DNA of 10,025 nt from Ktedonobacterales bacterium (lineage in GTDB: Bacteria > Chloroflexota > Ktedonobacteria > Ktedonobacterales > JADMIN01): contig JAICVT010000143.1 in the NCBI GenBank assembly GCA_025935235.1, forward strand, positions 1 to 10,025, in the 5' to 3' direction. The notes under the pieces were generated by a model. It did not search any database. It was given only the letters and a program-made list of their open reading frames with translations, and had not been told where the DNA came from. Numbering within the stretch: the first letter of the stretch is position 1; every line of letters begins with the position of its first letter. The position numbers were made by a program, and so were the translations under genes. Below are positions 5,083 through 10,025 of the stretch, in pieces.

Positions 5083-6285
5083 TCATCGTTTCTCGAACCC
5101 TTCCTCAACTCGTCGCTGGATCAGCGCGCGAAAGCCGCCCAGGCCGCGTGGATCGAGCAGTGCCGCCAGCGCGTTGCGCAGGGTGGCGCGGCGCAGATAG
5201 TCGGCCTGACCGCGATCGGTATGGCGCTCGCTATCGGCGTGGGGGAAGAGCCGCGCCGCCAACTGCTCGGCCTGCTCCGGCGCTCCCAGCGCGCGCAGCA
5301 GCCTGGCCTGCGTGGTGTAGCGGCTGACGCACAGACCAGCCTCGGCGCCGATCCGCGCCAGCGCGCTGAAATTGACGTGCGCGGTCAGATCTTGCTGTCC
5401 GGGGCGCGCCAGCGGTCGCTCGCTGAGGTGGTGGCGCGCATACGCCATCAGCGTGCCAGCGGGCCGCTCGCGCGTGTAGAGCCGCCGCGCGCTGGCGCCG
5501 TAGTCGAGCGTCAGCGCGTAGCCCTCGCCCACGATCCCCGCCACCTCGCGCATCCAGTCCTCCGCCAGTGGGCAGACCTCGGCGCGCCAGCCCTCGCCAT
5601 AGCCGCGCCAGGGAACCCCGTAGGCGTCCAGATAGCTCGCCACGCGCGCGGATGATGGCTCGCCCAGCCACTCCGCAAAGGCTCCGCGCTCGTCCAGCGC
5701 CACATAGACCTCCGCGAGCTGGCCGCCGTGGATGGCGACCCGGTGGACTGGCAGCGCGTCCACCAGTTCATTGGAGACCACACAGCCGGTGATCGGCCCG
5801 TCGCTGGCCGCCTCGCCCAGGTTGTCTGCCCAGCACACGGCGTCGGGCGGCGCGGGTATCGCGGCCAGCTCGGCGTCCAGGCGCGCGGCGCGTCGGGCGC
5901 GCAGAGGAGCGTCAGGCGCGGCGCGATCCACCAGCGTGTAGCGCAGCGCGGCGGCCCAGCGCTCATCCAGCGCCAGGGCATAGCGCCAGACGGCGGCGGC
6001 CAGCAGCCCGCGCCCCGCGCCCGGCTCGATCACATCGAAACGCGCCGGAGCGCCGAGCGCCTGCCAGAACTGGTGGATCTGCTTCGCGATGGCCCAACCC
6101 CACAGCGGGCTGACATCGCCGCTGGTGAAGAAATCGCCCGCCCAGCCCACTGGCTCGCGTCCGCCCTCGCCGCCGACGTAGTAGCCGAGCTGCGGATGGT
6201 AGAGCGTCAGCTCCATGAAGCGCGCGAAGGTGATTGGCCCAGCGCGCTCGATCTCGGCGCGGATGATGGCTTCCAGCTCAGACAC
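5083..6285 (-). CDS. MidA/NDUFAF7-type SAM-dependent methyltransferase (DUF185)
   Basis: The 400-residue product belongs to the family of mitochondrial complex I assembly factor NDUFAF7/MidA, whose human member methylates an arginine of the NDUFS2 subunit. The bacterial target is not established. Family signatures seen in order are FMELTLYHPQLGYY (23-36), GDFFTSGDVSPLWG (50-63), the SAM-binding motif EPGAGRG (87-93), SNELVDALP (171-179), LTLDYG (258-263), RPAGTLMAYARHHL (274-287) and QDLTAHVNF (298-306). The length is normal. The start is GTG at 6285, with AGAGGGAG at 6291-6298 five bases upstream. It lies 84 bases after the membrane protein gene and 120 bases before the kinase, all on one strand; a -10 (TATACT) in the upstream gap suggests its own promoter. 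No complex I genes are in view. Identification as this family is firm; the substrate is an inference from the eukaryotic homologue. Confidence 0.94.
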   Translation of the reverse strand: MSELEAIIRAEIERAGPITFARFMELTLYHPQLGYYVGGEGGREPVGWAGDFFTSGDVSPLWGWAIAKQIHQFWQALGAPARFDVIEPGAGRGLLAAAVWRYALALDERWAAALRYTLVDRAAPDAPLRARRAARLDAELAAIPAPPDAVCWADNLGEAASDGPITGCVVSNELVDALPVHRVAIHGGQLAEVYVALDERGAFAEWLGEPSSARVASYLDAYGVPWRGYGEGWRAEVCPLAEDWMREVAGIVGEGYALTLDYGASARRLYTRERPAGTLMAYARHHLSERPLARPGQQDLTAHVNFSALARIGAEAGLCVSRYTTQARLLRALGAPEQAEQLAARLFPHADSERHTDRGQADYLRRATLRNALAALLDPRGLGGFRALIQRRVEEGFEKR

Positions 6286-6309
6286 GCCTGCTCCCTCTCA
6301 ATAGCTCCT

Positions 6310-6337
6310 GACGCTGAATGGCGTCCAGCACAGTATA
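6310..6337 (-). promoter_or_regulatory. Possible -10 and leader hairpin of methyltransferase gene
   Basis: On the minus strand TATACT lies at 6337-6332 but no convincing -35 is found. Seven bases downstream, at the expected transcription start, GACGC (6325-6321) and GCGTC (6314-6310) form a 5-bp stem with a six-base loop. The methyltransferase Shine-Dalgarno follows. Read-through from the upstream gene is an alternative. Confidence 0.4.
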
Positions 6338-6369
6338 GCCACAGCGCGCCGCCCGGGAGACGGCGGCGG

Positions 6370-7764
6370 CTAGAGCGGCGCCTGGAGGCTCGCCAGCGCC
6401 ACGGCTGCGACCGCTACCGCGACCACCAGCGCCTGCAAGGCGAACTCACTCAGCACATAGCCCCCGGCGAATCGCCAACCGCCCGATCCGGAGGCGATCT
6501 GCGCGGGTGTAGGGTAATACGGCAGCAGGTCACGCGCCAGCCGCAGTGTGTCCTCTTGCTGGCGCGGCGAGAGCCTGCCCAGGCCGCCGCCCAGCCGACC
6601 AGCGAAGCGCCCTAGCAGCCAGCCCGAGCGCTCCTCGCGCTGCGCGATGGCGCGGACCAGCTCGCCATCGCCGCGCTGCCGGGCGAGCTTGCGGGCGCGG
6701 GCCAGCAGCCCCGCCAGCGGATAGCTGGAGGCGCCTCGGCTGGCCGCCAGCACGGCGTTGAGCGTCGGCGTCAGATCGAGCAGCGGCAGCCCAGCGCGCT
6801 CGATGACCGCCTCGGTGAGGCGCTGCGCCGCGACCCGCTCCGCGTCATCCTCTGGATGTGGGCCGGGCTGATGGTCAGCATAGAGCGCCTCCCAGAGATA
6901 GTCCTGGTCGGGGCCACTCAGCGCGAAGACCTCGTGCAGCCGACCCAGTTCATCGGTGAAGGCCAGCCTCGCGAAGCCCCGCGCCTCGCGCCAGGAGAGC
7001 CGCCGCGGCCGGGCGCCATCGCCCGCACGGGTGAAGGTCACGCCGCTGGCGTCCAGCCGCACGGAGAAGGGCTGGCGCTCCAGCCGCGCGTAGCGGCGCG
7101 TAACCAGCGCCGCCACACATCCGCCTGCGCCCAGGGCGACCAGGCAGAGCGGGAAGAAGAGCGTGACCAGCCAGTGCGCCAGCGTGGCGCGCGGCGAAGA
7201 CGAGGCCGAGACGCGCACCGCGCTGAGCGCGATGATGACGCCCAGCGCCGCCACCGTCGCGCTACCCAGCGCGGCGACCAGATAGACGGCATTGTTGAGC
7301 GCCAGTGCGCGCATCGGATGCGCCAGCGGCCCGAACGCGCGGCTCTCGTCTGCAATCGCGCTGGCAGACGCGGCCGCCCCCGTCACGGGGGCGGGCAGGC
7401 CGCGCGTCAGCCGCGCATCGCGCGCCGCCACCGCGTTGGTCAGCATGCGCGCAAAAGCGCGGGAGGCCTGGCCGTAGCTCATCGGGCCAATGGCGCTGGT
7501 TCCCGCCGCGAAGTCCGCGATCTGCAAGATGAAGAGCGCGTCGAAGGCCGAAGTCAGCAGATCCCCCCGCAGCGAAGCGCCGCCGGGATCGAGCGCGCCG
7601 GGGGCCATCTGGGTCAGCGCCAGCCCGACCAGCGCCGCCACCGCGACAAATGCGGCCAGCTTGAGGGCGGTGAAGCTGAGGAGCAGTCGCCGCAGCGCGT
7701 GCGCTCGGCGCAGCGCGATGTCGTCGGCAAACGCGCGCAACAGATGCGTCATGCTCGCCGCCAC
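6370..7764 (-). CDS. Membrane protein with PH-like domain, unknown function
   Basis: The 464-residue product has hydrophobic segments at about 31-52, 156-181, 195-221 and 438-461. The first comes after a basic, helical N-terminus and no cleavable signal is apparent. Residues about 232-292 (FSVRLDASGVTF, then RLSWREARGFARL and VFALSGPDQDYLWEAL) show the strand pattern of a bacterial PH-like domain that often follows paired membrane helices. Between about 300 and 425 is a charged helical region with Arg-rich stretches, then the C-terminal anchor. The start is GTG at 7764, chosen because GGAG (7771-7774) lies 6 bases upstream; an ATG four codons later (7752) has a poorer site. It heads the minus-strand series and diverges from lipA. 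No enzyme motif is present. I do not recognise a named family; a role in membrane organisation or stress is only a guess. Confidence 0.8.
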   Translation of the reverse strand: MAASMTHLLRAFADDIALRRAHALRRLLLSFTALKLAAFVAVAALVGLALTQMAPGALDPGGASLRGDLLTSAFDALFILQIADFAAGTSAIGPMSYGQASRAFARMLTNAVAARDARLTRGLPAPVTGAAASASAIADESRAFGPLAHPMRALALNNAVYLVAALGSATVAALGVIIALSAVRVSASSSPRATLAHWLVTLFFPLCLVALGAGGCVAALVTRRYARLERQPFSVRLDASGVTFTRAGDGARPRRLSWREARGFARLAFTDELGRLHEVFALSGPDQDYLWEALYADHQPGPHPEDDAERVAAQRLTEAVIERAGLPLLDLTPTLNAVLAASRGASSYPLAGLLARARKLARQRGDGELVRAIAQREERSGWLLGRFAGRLGGGLGRLSPRQQEDTLRLARDLLPYYPTPAQIASGSGGWRFAGGYVLSEFALQALVVAVAVAAVALASLQAPL

Positions 7765-7805
7765 GGGCTACTCCAATCCACAACGCCGATCCTGCTCGCG
7801 AGAGA

Positions 7806-7838
7806 GGCAGCCATGCCATCGCACGCATGGTAGCTGCC
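7806..7838 (-). promoter_or_regulatory. Bulged stem-loop in leader of membrane protein gene
   Basis: Plus-strand GGCAGCCATGC (7806-7816) pairs with GCATGG (7825-7830) and, after a three-base TAG bulge, with CTGCC (7834-7838), giving 11 pairs around an eight-base loop. On the minus strand it would start within a few bases of the transcription start predicted from the -10 at 7848-7843. No T-run follows it, so it is not an intrinsic terminator for the minus strand. Confidence 0.55.
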
Positions 7839-7842
7839 AGTT

Positions 7843-7851
7843 AGTATGGCA
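7843..7851 (-). promoter_or_regulatory. Possible extended -10 for membrane protein gene
   Basis: On the minus strand TGC (7851-7849) directly precedes CATACT (7848-7843), an extended -10 arrangement with one mismatch in the hexamer. There is no clear -35. It overlaps an 11-base interrupted palindrome, GTATG-G-CATAC (7844-7854). It lies about 50 bases from the lipA -10, which reads the other way. Confidence 0.4.
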
Positions 7852-7873
7852 TACGTCGTCGGCGCCGGCTATG

Positions 7874-7903
7874 TTGCGGAGCCATAACGCGCGCTGCTAC
7901 AAT
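7874..7903 (+). promoter_or_regulatory. lipA promoter
   Basis: TACAAT at 7898-7903 is preceded by TGC (7895-7897), an extended -10. TTGCGG at 7874-7879 is a partial -35 with an 18-base spacer. Transcription would start near 7910, leaving a leader of about 59 bases. GGCGC (7918-7922) and GCGCC (7929-7933) form a stem with a GATGAT loop near the 5' end of that leader; the loop contains ATG codons at 7924 and 7927 that are in frame with lipA. Confidence 0.65.
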
Positions 7904-7968
7904 GCGGTTACTGAGCGGGCGCGATGATGCGCCAGACTTCGGACGCAAGCACTAGAGGATACATCACT

Positions 7969-8877
7969 ATGGCTGTCGTGCCAGAGACGCCGGGGCCGCG
8001 CCCCGATTGGCTGCGTGTGCGCCTGCCAGTGGGCAGGAATGTCGAAGAGCTGCGGACGCTGATGCGCAGCAAGTCGCTGCACACCGTCTGTGAAGAAGCG
8101 CGCTGCCCCAATATGGGTGAGTGCTGGGCGCATCGCACGGCCACCTTTATGATTCTCGGCAGCGTCTGCACCCGCAGTTGTGGCTTCTGTGCGGTGGCTA
8201 CTGGCCGCCCAATGGCGCTCGACTGGGAGGAGCCGCGCCGCGTGGCCGAGGCGGTCGAGCAGATGGGCCTCAAGCATGTCGTCGTTACGATGGTCAACCG
8301 CGATGAGCTTCACGATGGCGGGGCCACGCTGGTCGCCGCCACCATCCGCTGGATTCGCCGTCTCAACCCGGAATGCGCCGTCGAGGTGCTAACCTCTGAT
8401 TTCAAAGGCTCGCGCGACGCCTTGCGGGTGGTGATGGACGCCCGCCCCAACGTCTTCAACCACAACATCGAGACGGTACCGCGCCTCTACAAACAGGTGC
8501 GCCCGCAGGCGGTCTACGAGCGCTCGCTGGATGTGCTGACCTGGGCGAAAGAGATGCGCCCGGAGACGCCGACCAAGACAGGCTTCATGCTGGGTCTCGG
8601 CGAGACGCGCGACGAGGTGCTGGCGACACTGCACGATCTGAAAGAGCGCGACATAGACATCGTCACCATCGGCCAGTATCTGCGCCCCACGCCGCAGCAC
8701 CTGCCGATCGTGCGCTACGCTCCGCCCGATGAGTTCCGTGAGTATGCTCGGCTGGGCAAAGAGATGGGCCTGCGCCATGTCGAGAGCGGCCCGCTGGTGC
8801 GCAGCTCCTATCACGCCTGGGATCAACTCAAGGCCACCACCAGCGCCGCCAGCGCCGCCGCTAAGCCTGCTCAGTAG
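7969..8877 (+). CDS. lipA: Lipoyl synthase (radical SAM)
   Basis: LipA inserts two sulfur atoms into octanoyl groups carried on lipoyl domains of 2-oxoacid dehydrogenases or the glycine cleavage H protein, completing the lipoyl cofactor. From the 7969 start it has 302 residues, the usual size. The auxiliary 4Fe-4S cluster cysteines are at Cys41, Cys46 and Cys52 (CEEARCPNMGEC) and the radical SAM CX3CX2C motif is CTRSCGFC (Cys67, Cys71, Cys74). The RSSY motif (278-281), whose Ser ligates the auxiliary cluster, is intact. The ATG at 7969 has AGAGGA at 7954-7959; in-frame ATGs at 7924 and 7927 lie in a predicted hairpin without a ribosome site. The C-terminal tail is low-complexity and contains a 9-bp in-frame duplication (8841-8858, Ser-Ala-Ala twice). 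lipB or lplA is not in the window. The gene is monocistronic and stops 4 bases from the convergent dehydrogenase. Confidence 0.98.
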   Translation: MAVVPETPGPRPDWLRVRLPVGRNVEELRTLMRSKSLHTVCEEARCPNMGECWAHRTATFMILGSVCTRSCGFCAVATGRPMALDWEEPRRVAEAVEQMGLKHVVVTMVNRDELHDGGATLVAATIRWIRRLNPECAVEVLTSDFKGSRDALRVVMDARPNVFNHNIETVPRLYKQVRPQAVYERSLDVLTWAKEMRPETPTKTGFMLGLGETRDEVLATLHDLKERDIDIVTIGQYLRPTPQHLPIVRYAPPDEFREYARLGKEMGLRHVESGPLVRSSYHAWDQLKATTSAASAAAKPAQ

Positions 8878-8890
8878 CCGCTCAGTAGCC
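8869..8890. repeat. 11-bp tandem duplication across two convergent stop codons
   Basis: GCTCAGTAGCC occurs at 8869-8879 and again immediately at 8880-8890. The first copy contains the lipA stop (TAG, 8875-8877). The second contains the dehydrogenase stop read on the minus strand (TGA, 8884-8882) and its last codons, Gly-Tyr. No hairpin with a T-run is visible at this junction in either direction. Confidence 0.9.
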
Positions 8891-9889
8891 GCGCGCCACC
8901 TCCACTACATTGCGCAGCTGGCGGCCATCGCGGTAGCGAGCGATGTTGTCGAGCATCAGATCGGTCAGCCGCTCGCTGTAGCGCACGGAGCGGCCAGACA
9001 TGTGCGGAGAGATGATGACATTCGGCGCCGTCCACAGCGGACTATCCGGCGGCAGCGGCTCTTGCGCCGCGACATCCAGCACGGCGCCGCCTAGCCGCCC
9101 CTCGCGCAGCGCGGCCAGCAGCGCTGGCTCATCCACCACCGCGCCGCGTGCGATGTTGACCAGCAGCGCGCCCGGTCGCGCGTGCGCCAGCCGCTCGGCG
9201 TTGATCAATCCCTGTGTCTCAGGCGTGCTGGGAACCGCCAGCACGATGTAGTTGGCCTGCTCCAGCGCCTCATCGAGCTGCTCCATCGGATAGAGCGCGT
9301 CCACATCGGGATCACTGGCCCCACTGCTCGCGCTGCGACGGGTGGCCAGCGTGCGCATGCCAAACGCGCGCCCCAACGTCGCGACCCGCCGCCCGATGGC
9401 GCCCAGCCCCACGATCAGCAGCGTCGCGCCATCCAGCTCGCGCCCGACCAGCTCATTGGAATAGAAGCTGCCTTCGGGCCAGCGATGTTCGCGCTGTAGC
9501 TCCAGCATCTCGGGCCAGCGCCTGGCCCACAGCAGCATGCCAGAGAAGACATGCTCGCTAATGGGAACGGCATGCACCCCGTTGGCCGTCGTGATGATCG
9601 GCGCATGCGGCGCGCGCGCCCAGGACTGCTCCACCACATGCTCGGCGCCCGCGCTGGAGAGCGCCACCCAGCCCACATGCGGCGCCAGCTTCAGCAGGTT
9701 GTCTGGCGCGGAGTAGACGCAGATCACGTCAGTCTCAGGGTGTTGGGTCAGCGCCTCGATCAGCCCCTGTCGACTGCGGGTGGCCAGCAGCGCATGGACG
9801 CCGACCGCCGCGCGCAGCCGCTCCACATCAGCGGACTTGAAGGGAAAATTTGTCACCAGCAGGTTGATGTCATGCGGTTGCAGCGTCAT
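8882..9889 (-). CDS. D-isomer-specific 2-hydroxyacid dehydrogenase
   Basis: The 335-residue product is a D-2-hydroxyacid dehydrogenase/reductase, interconverting a 2-keto acid (for example glyoxylate or hydroxypyruvate) and the D-2-hydroxy acid with a nicotinamide cofactor. The Rossmann motif GLGAIG is at 161-166. The catalytic residues are Arg248 (in NIARGAVVDE), Glu277 (in DVAAQEPLP) and His296 (in ISPHMSG). The second Rossmann strand ends in TRRSAS (183-188) where NAD-specific members have Asp, which suggests NADPH preference. The N-terminal catalytic half is divergent, as in GhrA-like enzymes. The substrate cannot be assigned from sequence. The ATG at 9889 has AAGGA at 9897-9901, 7 bases upstream. 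It lies 42 bases after another minus-strand gene, so the two may be co-transcribed, and it ends 4 bases from the lipA stop. Confidence 0.94.
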   Translation of the reverse strand: MTLQPHDINLLVTNFPFKSADVERLRAAVGVHALLATRSRQGLIEALTQHPETDVICVYSAPDNLLKLAPHVGWVALSSAGAEHVVEQSWARAPHAPIITTANGVHAVPISEHVFSGMLLWARRWPEMLELQREHRWPEGSFYSNELVGRELDGATLLIVGLGAIGRRVATLGRAFGMRTLATRRSASSGASDPDVDALYPMEQLDEALEQANYIVLAVPSTPETQGLINAERLAHARPGALLVNIARGAVVDEPALLAALREGRLGGAVLDVAAQEPLPPDSPLWTAPNVIISPHMSGRSVRYSERLTDLMLDNIARYRDGRQLRNVVEVARGY

Positions 9890-9918
9890 GCGCGTGTCCT
9901 TCTGTCCGCCGAGGCCCC

Positions 9919-9932
9919 GACGCTCAGGCGTC
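9919..9932 (-). other. Small intercistronic stem-loop
   Basis: GACGC (9919-9923) and GCGTC (9928-9932) form a perfect 5-bp stem with a four-base loop, starting at the last base of the upstream TAG stop on the minus strand. It is followed by GGGGCC rather than Ts, so it is not an intrinsic terminator. It uses the same stem as the hairpin at 6310-6325. It could modulate mRNA processing between the two genes or be chance. Confidence 0.4.
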
Positions 9933-10025
9933 TACCCCTTGACCTTGAACGAGGCGGAGTGCGCCACCTCTGAGCCAGAGATGCCATCGCTCTGGGTCGT
10001 GTAGCTGATCGAGAGACGATAGGTC
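9932..10025 (-). CDS. 3' end of an unidentified gene (partial)
   Basis: An open frame enters from the right edge on the minus strand and ends at TAG (9934-9932), giving the last 30 residues of a protein. The visible part begins TYRLSISYTTQ and ends SASFKVKG. Alternating hydrophobic and polar residues indicate beta strands, as in the last strands of an Ig-like or other extracellular beta-sandwich domain. Function cannot be assigned. It is placed as a real gene because the frame reads like protein and the stop is spaced normally from the downstream dehydrogenase. Confidence 0.55.
   Translation of the reverse strand, partial: TYRLSISYTTQSDGISGSEVAHSASFKVKG

Noticed and set aside
5728..7833. Two long plus-strand ORFs antisense to the methyltransferase and the PH-like protein
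   Set aside because: Both are shadows in GC-rich DNA. Their products are Arg/Gln-rich without domains, whereas the minus strand has clear family matches or membrane segments.
7924..7968. Upstream lipA starts at 7924 and 7927
   Set aside because: They fall in a predicted hairpin loop about 14 bases from the predicted transcription start with no ribosome site; 7969 has one.

Overview
The window looks like ordinary chromosomal DNA from a GC-rich bacterium, most probably a Chloroflexota member and plausibly a Ktedonobacteria-like lineage. That placement is an inference. It rests on a soluble Ser/Thr kinase carrying a zinc ribbon and an FHA domain, on tightly packed housekeeping genes on both strands, on GTG starts, and on taxon-restricted membrane and lectin-fold proteins. 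I see no rRNA, tRNA, CRISPR array, insertion sequence, phage gene, secretion cluster or defence system.

Layout, left to right. At 173-1063 (+) is a concanavalin-A-like (jelly-roll) protein of unknown role. It converges on a minus-strand pair: a small three-helix membrane protein (1563-2075) followed by a HIT-family nucleotide hydrolase/transferase (1112-1471) that ends at an intrinsic terminator. A 333-base gene-free stretch (2076-2408) carries the trxB promoter and an unusually repetitive, structured leader. trxB (2409-3482, +) ends at a strong terminator and converges on a minus-strand series: an uncharacterised PH-like membrane protein (6370-7764), a MidA/NDUFAF7-type methyltransferase (5083-6285) and the Ser/Thr kinase (3535-4962). 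lipA (7969-8877, +) diverges from the membrane protein. It meets, stop to stop with 4 bases between, a D-2-hydroxyacid dehydrogenase (8882-9889, -). At the right edge is the 3' end of one more minus-strand gene (9932-10025).

The genes do not form one pathway. Recognisable roles are thiol redox control (TrxB), lipoate synthesis (LipA), nucleotide-conjugate hydrolysis (HIT), possible respiratory complex I methylation (MidA-like), 2-ketoacid reduction and phospho-signalling (kinase-FHA).

The more interesting signals are in the non-coding DNA. They are a palindrome overlapping the -35 region of the kinase promoter, a run of four GATA-initial repeats plus a stem-loop in the trxB leader, short stem-loops just downstream of most predicted promoters, and several perfect 9-12 bp tandem duplications, one of which spans both stop codons of the lipA/dehydrogenase junction. 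I found no convincing new multi-gene system.
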